Of a stretch of DNA of 14,653 nt, positions 1 to 7,633 are shown piece after piece; the first letter of the stretch is position 1, and the number at the start of each line of letters is the position of its first letter. The notes under the pieces were generated by a model. That model saw nothing but the letters and a program-made list of their open reading frames with translations. It made no database searches and was not told where the DNA came from. The position numbers were made by a program, and so were the translations under genes. Where the stretch lies: contig NW_003101643.1 of the NCBI RefSeq assembly GCF_000003855.2, positions 136,386-151,038 on the forward strand, given 5' to 3'. This DNA is from Blastomyces gilchristii SLH14081 (Eukaryota; Ascomycota; Eurotiomycetes; Onygenales; Ajellomycetaceae).

Positions 1-429
1 AATGCTCTCTTTCAATTATAATAAATAATCACTTCATTCTTCACATCTGATTCAGGTCATGAAATTTATGAAAAACTTAATACAAATATTGAGATGAACT
101 ATGAAATAATTCTTAACAGATTGTATTATAGATTACTGAAGAGATATCTCTCTGCTATAATTACTGTAACTTCATTCAGAAACATTCATTATAAACTGAT
201 TATAACTTTAATAGAACTTTCTGACATCAGAAGTTATTAGAATGCAGATAATAAAAGAAAAATAATCAGAAAATTACTACTGAGCTGATAAGTTACTCTA
301 TCAGATAATAATTTTTAATAATACTAACTTTCTAATTTGAAGAAAATTATATGAAAATAGTTATATATCAGTACTCTGATTTTATAACTCTTATCTGATA
401 ACTTCTGTGAATAATTACTTTATATATAT

Positions 430-2315
430 ATATCTCTGAATCTTTCTCTTTAATCAATTGAAAACTCTGAATTTCAAATACTTCTTGAAATACTTAATTC
501 AAATCTTCATATTTCACATCAATCATGTCTTCAGTTCAATCTCAAGATATACTACAAAGTTAATATATAATATCTAGAATCAGAGTTGAAGAATTATCAA
601 AGAGTGTCTCTCACAGTGAATGCATGAACTAGTACAAATAATCTTATATTTATAAGAGTTATATATTATTACATTGATGAGAACTGAACTTATTAAGAGA
701 TATTAATTGAATTTGAAGCATTGATCAGTAGTTATACTGAGAACTATATAATAGAGATATTAATAACAGTGATTAAAAATGACTATTAAGATATTAGTCT
801 CAGTCTTCTTATAATTATAACTGATAATACTGTGAATAACTACACTATGATAAAGAGCTTGAAGTAAAAATTGACTTTGTATTTCTGAAATAGTAAATAA
901 GATCATATCTTCTATATTACTCATGTGATTTAACTTATGATATAAACTCTGATAAAGAATCTTAATATTAAAATAATAAATAATGAGATAACTAATTCTT
1001 GAGATAAGAATGAGATGAAAGTGATTACTTAAGTAACTTTTATATTCATTTTGTAAAAGATAATGTTTTTTAATAATATTTTTTCATATTACTTTTTAAT
1101 AACACTTTTTAATAATACTACTGTTAATTTTAAATAGATTATCTAATAATTTAAATATCACAGATTTAAAATATTGTGAATATAAGTGATATCGTCTCTA
1201 AACAATAATAACAATTTCATAATATTCAATAAATAAATAAATCAGTCACATCACTGAATATGATAGAGAATATTAGAATATGATAAAGTTTAATATATAA
1301 GATAATTATTCAGACTTTTCAATTATATCAGATAATTGATCATTGAGTTCAATACTCTGATTAAGAAAAGATTCAGATATTGAAACTTTCTGATATAAAG
1401 TAAACTCAGTTAAAATATGTGATTAATTTACTGTTTCAGTTTTATAAGATAATGAAGACAGTCTTAATCACTTTTACATTAATACTGCAGTCAGTCTAAT
1501 GAGTGTATAGCAGTTTATTTACTTATCTTAAGAAGTAGTTAAATCACTTAAAAAGAAATTCAGTCTGAGATAATATTATAGTACAGACTATTATTACTGT
1601 AAGAAATAAACTGATATATTACTACAGTAAAACTGAACAATCTTTTACAGAGTACTATACTATAGCAGCTCTACTAGATCTCTCTCATTGAGTTAATATC
1701 TACACTTCTCAAAATTGAACAGAGGAGAAATAAGACTCATATATTAAATTAGTCTGAGACTACTATAATGTCAACTATCAGAGATTTGAATAAGCAGATA
1801 TTAGAGATATGAAGACAGTGAAATACAATTTTCTAGTAAGTAATGATCTTTGATAACACTTTATATTATATAGAACTATAATACTAACTTTGAAACAGAA
1901 CTTATATACATTAATTACAACTGAAAATCAGATAAAACTATATACTTATAAAACTGAATTTGACTGTTATCTTCAAGATAATTCAATGAATTTACACATT
2001 GAATCAATTCTAGAGTTATGAAAAATTGTTAAGAGTATATATTTAACTATTACACTGATGACATGTAATATTCTGACAATTTCATTAATAGAGATAAGAA
2101 TAAAGTGAAAGTTCAACTCAAGCTGAGATATTTATCACTATTATCAGAGAAAATTATAAGAAGAGATAATTAAGAAACTCATGATTATAAAATATGAAAT
2201 TATAAGACAGTTTAATATCTCTGATTACAGAATATCAGAGAAGTGTAGTTTTCATAAGAAAGTAAAGAATAAACTTACACAAGAATGTATTTAGTTATTT
2301 CATAAGTGTTATTAA
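430..2315 (+). pseudogene. hAT-family transposase relic with hATC dimerisation domain
   Basis: The intact protein would cut and paste hAT elements using an RNase H-like fold with a D-D-E triad. Frame 1 (about 430-1000) reads an N-terminal stretch ending in FQILLEILNSNL, then VSLTVNA*TSTNN at 604-645, the family's 'DxWTS' first catalytic block. Next comes a TENYI segment matching the usual HTGEN, then ITDNTVNNYTM around 817-852 (family TDNAxNN), and DHIFYITHVI at 901-930 (family C-x-AHVINL). The frame is lost between about 1000 and 1440. Frame 3 resumes with YYTIAALLDLSH at about 1653-1688 (family AAxLDPRxK). The C-terminal hATC domain runs from about 1959 to 2200 and includes KFNSS*DIYHYYQ, equivalent to the ERxFSxAxxxxxxRR block. 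The first catalytic Asp is Asn (AAT, 619-621), and many stops, mostly TGA, interrupt the frame. It is certainly non-functional. The family assignment rests on motif order and spacing, which I consider strong. Confidence 0.85.
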
Positions 2316-2512
2316 TAATCATTACTAAATTCTGATTATATAAGCAATCACTGAATAAACTAAATAAGACTGAATTTAATCTTCAGTCTCAGTTTCATTC
2401 TAATTTTAAAACAATAATTATCTTTCACAGTTTATTCTGAGAAATTACTCTTATTTTACTGTTCTTGAATTAAATCTGATCATTTTTCACATCATTTCTC
2501 TCAGAAATGATT

Positions 2513-2623
2513 CATTTTCAGATTTTTTTAAGGCTTGGTTCTGGTGAGACTCACGCTAAGAGATGTATGAAATCAGATTAAATGAGATTAAATGTGAAAT
2601 TTATGATTCTGACGGCCAGTCTA
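2513..2623 (+). repeat. hAT right end shared with the MITE family, with terminal inverted repeat
   Basis: This segment aligns with the last ~110 bp of MITE copy 3 (about 13164-13274), including the TCACGC-AAGA-ATGTATG block and the terminal GGCCAGTCTA. Most differences are C-to-T or G-to-A changes in the hAT copy. It links the transposase-bearing element with the non-autonomous copies. The terminal inverted repeat, read inward, is TAGACTGGCCG. Confidence 0.85.
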
Positions 2624-2631
2624 GTCAGACT
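2624..2631. repeat. 8-bp target-site duplication, right side of hAT element
   Basis: GTCAGACT directly follows the hAT right end. Its complement AGTCTGAC sits at the homologous, uninterrupted place in element 3 (11882-11889), between the protease and reverse transcriptase coding regions. Eight base pairs is the hAT-typical duplication length. The left partner lies outside the window. Confidence 0.75.
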
Positions 2632-2800
2632 AATAAAGTAGATTCTTATATAATTCTGCTATTAGTAATCTTATCAGTGATCTTATCAGTGACTTCTTTT
2701 TCAGAGTATTTTATAAGTATTAACAGAGCTCTGTGTCAGATTCAAAGTCTTATAAATATCATCTTCATAAGTTCTATTATTATTAAAAAATATTACACTT
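2632..2800 (-). other. Protease-RT linker of element 1
   Basis: On the reverse strand this stretch matches 11741-11881 of element 3, including the shared AAATACTCTGAAAAAGAAG block. It encodes the low-complexity linker between protease and reverse transcriptase. Element 1 carries an extra short repeat, TCAGTGATCTTATCAGTGA, near 2675-2693. The region ends at the hAT insertion. Confidence 0.7.
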
Positions 2801-3082
2801 CTGTTTTAAGTATTTAATAAGATATCTTATTCAGATAGTCAGACAAGTTCTAGTATAAGATTATAGTCAAGATTATCAACTGTATATATATAAGTATTTT
2901 TATATTGATATTCTCTGATATCTATATTTAGTTTTATTATATAATGAGTACAAACATTTTTTAAGTCATTAAATTCTGTGAGAAGTCAGAGTTTTAATAA
3001 GAGAATATACTGAAGATTATAATATCTTATAACTGAAGATTTAATCATTGTATAGTAATATAGACTGCTGTCTATCATAACT

Positions 3083-3604
3083 TTCATATTTAGACTGACC
3101 GTGTGACCGTGTCTGAGATCAGAATCAGAATATTTAATGATTTCATTATCAATTTAATTAATCTCATTACATGGTTTTAAGATTAGATAGTAGTTTCATA
3201 CTGTCTCAGTGAGACTTACTGTCTACTCTTATCACATTTTTTAAATGAGATCATGATTTTCACTTCTTAATTTAAATTCTTTTTATTGCTTTAAATGACT
3301 TTAAATCTCATTTGAGTGTTATCAAAAAGTGTTACTTTTTAAAAAATTAAAAATAATCTAAAAAAAACCTTAAAATGTTTAAAAATAGTAACTTTGTGTC
3401 AAGAATAAGACTAAATGAAATCAAATGAGATTACTTTCTTATTTTTTCTAAGTCATGATTTCATTTTGAGATCTGATAAATAGTCACTTTGCATGTTTTT
3501 TTAATGATTAGTTTCAGTGAGATTCACATCAAGAAATGTATAAAATCAGATTAAATAAGATTAAATGTGAAATTTATAATCCCGGCAGTCAGTCTATTCA
3601 TATT
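3083..3604. repeat. Paired 8-bp target duplications of MITE copy 1
   Basis: TTCATATT occurs at 3083-3090 and again at 3597-3604, exactly flanking the MITE. The complement AATATGAA is present once at the homologous, empty position in element 3 (11447-11454), inside the protease frame. Confidence 0.95.
3091..3596 (+). mobile_element. hAT-type MITE, copy 1 (506 bp)
   Basis: This non-autonomous element opens with TAGACTGACC and closes with CAGTCTA. It has no coding capacity. It is inserted in the protease of element 1 with a perfect 8-bp duplication. It carries the tandem TGACCGTG repeat just inside its left end (3096-3111) and the central A/T-rich core around GTTACTTTTT. Compared with copy 3 it has many CC-to-TC and GG-to-GA (or AG) changes, and additional CpA and CpG changes, making it the most mutated of the three MITEs. 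Confidence 0.93.
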
Positions 3605-3648
3605 ATACATATTATTTATCACAGTAGATATAAGAATCATATTCATTA

Positions 3649-4733
3649 TTATTTTCTCTTTAAATTATTATTGTTCAATCTCTTCAAGCTTCTGCTTGCA
3701 AGTTTGAATAGAAGCTAATCTTTTTTCTGTTTTATTAGAGTGTTCTTATAATTATCTTCTGAATCTTTCTCTAATGTAATGTGATTAGTGTGAACAGACA
3801 TTAATTCTTTCTTAGAATGAGAAGATATATAGATTAATTAATAGTTGAAAGTGATATGTTCTGATCAGTTACAGGTAATACACATCTCTCATTGATATTA
3901 ATCAGCAGCTTCTTCAAAAGTAATCTCAGAAACTCAGAACTCTGTTCAGACAGCAGAGACTCTTACTTATATATAGATATTTAACTCTTCTCAATTCATA
4001 ACATCTGTATTATTCTTTGACACAGATGTATAAGTGTATTGTCTTCTACTGTTATTCTATATACTCTTAAGCTTTGATAAGACAGTCATTCAATATTCAT
4101 AGTTGTATACAGAAGTCTTTATAATTTCTGATCTTTATTTACATTTATAAGGAGCTTGTAGAAGTTCAAAAGTTAGTATCTTCTTAAAGCATATCAATCT
4201 TCATTCAATTCTCTTAGAATTGATTACCTGCTTCTAGAATCTTGGAATTGAAGTCAGAGATGAATGTTGTGAGAGAGGTATTTCTCTGTTAAGGACTCTA
4301 TAATCAATTTAATATCTTCTGTTGCATAGCAGTGTCTCTGAACAGAAACTAACATATCTATAATAATATCAGATATGTGTAACACTGATTTATATGTTTT
4401 TATTCATGAATGAAACTTCTATTTCACATGATCTTTCAATCAAGCATTCATATACTAATCTTAATTAGTTAATAAACTGATGATATCTTCATCTACACTT
4501 ATTTTTATGAGTATGTTCAATCTTTATGATGAATAGAGAGTGAGATCAGAAGTGTTTAAATATACAGAAATATCTAGATATTTCTTCAGCACTTATATAT
4601 TCATATCTAATTCAGTTAATATTGAAATTGTCTGTACAGAGAGTTCTTATTGAGTTAATTATTAAATTTCCTTATATTGATGTTGTTGATTGGCATGCAT
4701 AGCAGCTATCTATTATTTTTGTAATTTCAACAT
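3649..4733 (-). pseudogene. Gag relic of Ty3/Gypsy element 1
   Basis: Gag would form the virus-like particle in which the retrotransposon RNA is copied. The reverse-strand reading begins with MLKLQK at 4733 and is collinear with gag of element 3 (10296-11402), although many stops and some indels break it. A TAA at 3651-3649 closes it, and the protease ATG follows two bases later in a different frame, exactly as in element 3. The N-terminal part includes AMHANQQHQYKEI; the middle is rich in polar residues and has no signature I recognise. Identification rests on collinearity with element 3 and on position upstream of the protease. Confidence 0.75.
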
Positions 4734-4754
4734 TGCTTAAAGTCACTGTAATAC

Positions 4755-5267
4755 TGTCACGCCCCCGGCCGCGTCAAGACTCTGTTGCGGTTTCACACGG
4801 CTCATTGCTTCCCTGCAGATGATTTCATTCATTCTGCAGATTATTCAAACTGGTTTTCAATTACTCTATAACATTTTTCAGATATATTATAAAAAGATTC
4901 AATTAATGAATATGAGAACTCTACTTCTATACAAGATCAGCAGATTACTCTTTCATAATAGTAAGACACTGCTGAGGTATCACTTCAGCTATTCTTACTC
5001 ATGAAATGAGAGAAGAGTATTTATTCATTATCTATATAGAATAGCTAGATACTGACTTCTTATTAAAGAAGTCAGTGATTTATTTTCTTCTACTGAAATA
5101 TATACAAGAGTTACTGCATTTCTCATACAATCTTCTTAGTATACTAAGTATCATATCTGTGATATTCTCATCATAATCTTGCTCATGAGCTCATTATTTA
5201 AGCAAGATAGTTAAGCTTACTCATACAGTTTCTTAAATAACTATCTCTATATAATATCACTGATCAG
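4755..5267 (+). repeat. 5' LTR start and leader of element 4, LTR end undetermined
   Basis: The first ~65 bases are strikingly GC-rich (GCCCCCGGCCGCG, TTGCGG, CACGGC, TTCCCTGCAG). The sequence then turns AT-rich abruptly near 4818. I cannot fix the LTR 3' boundary: TACA at 5126-5129 is one candidate, and the LTR could extend past the MITE into 5782-5880. No primer-binding site was recognised. A hairpin occurs at 5051-5076. Short forward reading frames here are open only because of base composition. Confidence 0.6.
5051..5076. other. Perfect 11-bp inverted repeat (hairpin) in element 4 LTR/leader
   Basis: ACTGACTTCTT (5051-5061) pairs perfectly with AAGAAGTCAGT (5066-5076) across a 4-base loop. 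It could be an RNA structure in the LTR transcript, such as a polyadenylation or packaging element. It could also be chance in low-complexity DNA. Confidence 0.5.
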
Positions 5268-5781
5268 TAGACTGACCGTATGACCGTGTCTGAGATCAAG
5301 ACCAGATTTTTTGATAGTCTCATTACCAATTCGACTGATCTCATTACACAGTTTTAACATTAGATAGTAGTCTCATACTGTCTCAGTGAGACTTACTGTC
5401 TACTCTTGTCACATTTTTCAAATAAGATTATGATTTTCACTTCTCAATTTAAATTATTTTTATTGCTTTAAATGACTTTAAATCTCATTTGAGTGTTATC
5501 AAAAAGCATTACTTTTTAAAAAATTAAAAATAGTCTAAAAAAAACTTTAAAATGTCTAAAAATAGTAACTTTATGCCAAGAATGAGACTAAATGAGATCA
5601 AATGAAATCACTTTCTTATTTTTTTCAAGTCATGGTTCCATTTTAAGATCTGATATATAGTCACTTTGCATGTTTTTTTAATGACTAGTCCCAGCGGGAT
5701 TCACGCTAAGAAATGTATGAGATCAGATCAAATGAAATCAAATGTGAAATTCATAGTCTCAGTAGCCAGTTCACTGATCAG
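5260..5781. repeat. Paired target duplications of MITE copy 2
   Basis: CTGATCAG occurs at 5260-5267 and 5774-5781, flanking the MITE. The identity actually extends three bases to the left on both sides (TCACTGATCAG), because the MITE's last bases read TTCA instead of CTA plus flank. The 8-bp interpretation agrees with the other two copies. Confidence 0.9.
5268..5773 (+). mobile_element. hAT-type MITE, copy 2 (506 bp)
   Basis: Same family as copies 1 and 3. It opens with TAGACTGACC and closes with a damaged terminus, CCAGTTCA instead of CCAGTCTA. It retains the tandem TGACCGTA/TGACCGTG near the left end and the central A/T-rich core. Aligned with copy 3 it shows at least 16 differences of the CC-to-TC or GG-to-GA/AG type, and far fewer in CpA, CpG and CpT. 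It is non-coding; a short reading frame that starts in its right end (5666) is incidental. Confidence 0.93.
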
Positions 5782-6069
5782 TCACTGCTTCAGTTTTATT
5801 ATATTACAATTTAAATCACTTAATCTGATTATAAGTTTGAATCAGTCAAGCTCTATTAATAAACTAATATAGTCTTATACACTTATACTGAGACTGATCT
5901 GATCTCATTCTCTGAAAAAAACTTCACGCTATTCTCTAGAGTGTATATATCTCTACTCTGACAGAAGTCTGAGATTTCTGAACCTGCTATATACTTTAAT
6001 ATAAACTCTTCAATCACTCTGCTATTACTGCAGCCTCTACACACCTATATCTATTATAAAGATAGAGAG
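5782..6069 (+). other. Leader and poorly defined gag N-terminus of element 4
   Basis: This stretch continues element 4 after the MITE. Frame 1 becomes coding-like around 5880-6069 but has no recognisable motif, and I see no credible start codon. It may include the end of the LTR and the primer-binding site, neither of which I could identify. Confidence 0.5.
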
Positions 6070-6900
6070 ATTAAGATCAGAGATTCTTCAAGTTATAAGA
6101 GAAATACATTTTCTGAATTTCACAGCTTTACTTATACTCTTAAACAGAAATTTCACCTTAATCTGAGCCAGTTTAATACTCATAAGATATGAGTAATATA
6201 CACTGTTAATCTTCTTGAAGACATCTCTGCAACTACTTGAGCTATTAAGAAGAGAGAGCTTAAGTGTATCAATACTATTATAACTTAAGAAGAATTCAAA
6301 AACTTTCTACTAAATCAGATTAAAGATTACTATAATCACAGCTTTACAGCAGCACAGTGATTCAACTCATTATATTAATAAAATAATGAGAATTCTTTTA
6401 ATTTCAATACAAGATTTAAAGAGTATTAAGAGAAATTAACTGATAATTTGAATTTATTAAAAACACAGCTTTATCTTATAAAACTGACTTACAAGATGTG
6501 AATAATAATATCACAGTATTAGAGTTTATTAATTAATTACACTGAGCTTATTAACTTAGCTTTCTGAATCTATTTAAATAATTAATACTCTAAGAAAAAG
6601 ATTAATAAGATCTCTTCTAAGTAATTAATAATAGAATCTAAACAGTACTATGACAGCTTCAGTGTAGAGAAAGTAAAGAAGAATTTCAAGTATTTTAATT
6701 CTTCACTCACTGTGAAGAAATACTAAAAAAGAATTGATAAAGATCTCTATTTTAACTGTGAAGCTGATAATCACTATACTAGTAATTATAAGAAGTCAAA
6801 GAAGAGAAGAAACTGAGAAGATATCTTCTTAAAGTTAACTTCTCTTCTGATAAATGTATCTGTAGAAGATAAAAAAGAGAAAGAAATAAAGAATTAATAA
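6070..6900 (+). pseudogene. Gag relic of element 4 with CCHC zinc knuckle
   Basis: This frame-1 relic resembles Retrotrans_gag proteins, which form the nucleocapsid. It reads FSEFHSFTYTLKQKF at about 6109-6153, then a stretch matching the WAxxxxR...W.EFxxxLxxxF block (AT*AIKKREL, EEFKNFLLNQIKD) with Trp codons turned to stops, then AAQ*FNSLY. Near the C-terminus is a nucleocapsid zinc knuckle at about 6748-6789: YFNCEADNHYTSNY, which fits C-x2-C-x4-H-x4-C with the first and last Cys changed to Tyr (TGT to TAT) and the usual Gly changed to Glu. A basic tail (KKSKKRRN) follows. It stays in one frame with protease downstream, so gag and protease were probably one polyprotein. It is dead from many stops. 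Confidence 0.82.
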
Positions 6901-6929
6901 TTCTTATATCTTTGAGTTCATATTATGAT

Positions 6930-7287
6930 TATAATGTATACTCTAAATAAGAAGACATCAGTGAGATATCTACTTAACTCTGAGATGAATATTAACTTCA
7001 TATTCTATTTCTTTTTTTAAATGACGAATTGAAAGAAGATAAATCTGTTAAATTATATAAAATTTACTGATAAAATAAAGTATCACTATTTTAGCATAAT
7101 TTAAGCAAAGTGTGTGATTACAGACTTAGAAGAAATTTTTAAGAAAAGCAGTCTACTTCTTTATACTGTTAATATTATAGATAAGAATGTTATTCTAGAT
7201 CTTTTATAATTAAGAGAAAACAATTCTTTAATTGACTGAGTCACTCAGATATAACAGTATTATCTCACTAGTAAAGAGACAGTGATT
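6930..7287 (+). pseudogene. Aspartic protease relic of element 4, truncated
   Basis: The frame-1 continuation of gag reads KTSVRYLLNSEMNINFI at 6952-7002. The family active site is LxDSGAxxNFI, so catalytic Asp has become Asn (AAC, 6976-6978) and Gly has become Glu. Near 7180-7245 it reads NVILDLL*LRENNSLID*V, matching the conserved ILGLPWLxxNPxIDW that closes Gypsy proteases, with Trp codons now TGA or TAA. The frame runs into the LTR of element 2 at 7288, so RT and downstream domains are separated from it. Inactive by both mutation and interruption. Confidence 0.85.
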
Positions 7288-7615
7288 GTAAGAGGCCTAC
7301 GCCGAATAGATCGGTATTATATATATAGGTCTTATATAACAAAGAGAAAAACATTAAAGAAGGAAAAGAAAGAGAAAGTATGAGAATCAGCAATTGAAGT
7401 GAATATTTATACACATATGTGATGGTGTACACAGTGGAGCTTCAGAGTGGAAGAATATACACACATTTATAGCAGCTGAGAATCAGTGATCGAGAATGGC
7501 TGATCGGAACATACATGTTCATGGCGGCCAAGGATCGGCGATCGGGAATAGGGCGGTAGGAATCTATGAAGTGTATGAAATAGTCTATATAATTGATCGG
7601 GTGCAGCCTGTCACA
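7288..7615 (-). repeat. 3' LTR of element 2 (328 bp)
   Basis: On the reverse strand it begins TGTGACAGGC and ends CCTCTTACA, the canonical TG...CA of an LTR. It aligns over nearly its whole length with the LTR at 9617-9922 in opposite orientation. It retains GC-rich patches such as GGCGGCCAAGGATCGGCGAT near 7522-7541, unlike the internal region. A conserved TATATAAG box, complement of 7331-7338, and a pyrimidine-rich tract upstream of it probably mark the promoter. Confidence 0.92.
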
Positions 7616-7633
7616 TTAGCTCCCTTCTTTCAG
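7616..7633 (-). promoter_or_regulatory. Polypurine tract of element 2, overlapping the end of pol
   Basis: The reverse strand reads CTGAAAGAAGGGAGCTAA immediately before the LTR start TGTGACAGG. A purine-rich run directly 5' of a 3' LTR is the expected primer for plus-strand DNA synthesis. The TAA (7618-7616) is also the pol stop, so coding sequence and primer overlap and pol ends exactly at the LTR border. Confidence 0.8.

Larger units (their letters stand above)
1..2623 (+). mobile_element. hAT DNA transposon, right-hand part, left end outside the window
   Basis: This is a degenerate class II transposon of the hAT superfamily. A transposase relic fills most of it. It ends at 2623 in CAGTCTA, the inverted form of the TAGACTG that opens the three MITEs in this window. 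The last ~110 bp (about 2513-2623) align with the right end of those MITEs. An 8-bp GTCAGACT follows at 2624-2631, and an element-3 sequence resembling the uninterrupted target (AGTCTGAC, 11882-11889) exists on the other strand. No TAGACTG left end preceded by GTCAGACT is visible, so the element should begin upstream of base 1. Positions 1-430 probably hold the N-terminal part of the transposase, but I could not recognise a BED zinc finger there. Positions 2316-2512 show no coding signal and look like 3' untranslated element sequence. Confidence 0.85.
2801..3646 (-). pseudogene. Retroviral-type aspartic protease relic of element 1, split by MITE copy 1
   Basis: This is the Gypsy aspartic protease that would process the Gag-Pol polyprotein. 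The reverse-strand frame opens at an ATG (3646-3644), is interrupted by the 506-bp MITE plus its target duplication (3091-3604), and continues from 3090 down to about 2801. Just after the MITE it reads VMIDSS, the D-S/T-G active-site loop with Gly replaced by Ser. Near its end it reads NLILELV*L, equivalent to the protease helix ILGLPWL with Trp turned to a TGA stop. The partner copy in element 3 is at 11405-11740. Several stop codons and the MITE insertion make it dead. Confidence 0.85.
2624..4754 (-). mobile_element. Ty3/Gypsy element 1, gag-protease part, reverse strand
   Basis: On the reverse strand this region is collinear with 10284-11889 of element 3: gag (4733 down to 3649), protease (3646 down to about 2801, split by MITE copy 1), and the protease-RT linker down to 2632. 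It is cut at 2623 by the hAT element and at 4754 by the LTR of element 4. The rest of its pol and its 3' LTR should lie left of the window. Its 5' leader and 5' LTR should lie to the right, beyond element 4. It is diverged from element 3 mainly by transitions. Confidence 0.85.
4755..7287 (+). mobile_element. Ty3/Gypsy element 4, 5' part (second family)
   Basis: This element begins at 4755 with TGTCACGCCCCCGGCC, a typical TG-starting Gypsy LTR end. It carries a leader interrupted by MITE copy 2, then gag and protease in forward frame 1, and stops abruptly at 7287 where the 3' LTR of element 2 begins. It is inserted in element 1 just upstream of gag. The left target duplication would be AATAC (4750-4754); its partner is outside the window. 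Its gag and protease do not align with those of elements 1 and 3, so it belongs to another family. RT, RNase H and integrase should reappear to the right of element 2, beyond this window. Confidence 0.8.

Noticed and set aside
2563..2817. 84-codon forward reading frame
   Set aside because: It spans the hAT right end and the antisense of the element 1 linker, so it crosses an insertion boundary and has no independent support.
3536..3718. 60-codon forward reading frame
   Set aside because: It starts in the right end of MITE copy 1 and runs into antisense protease and gag of element 1.
4819..5004. 61-codon forward reading frame
   Set aside because: It lies in the LTR/leader of element 4, has no motif, and is open because of AT-rich composition.
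5666..5872. 68-codon forward reading frame
   Set aside because: It begins inside MITE copy 2 and crosses its right boundary into the leader of element 4.
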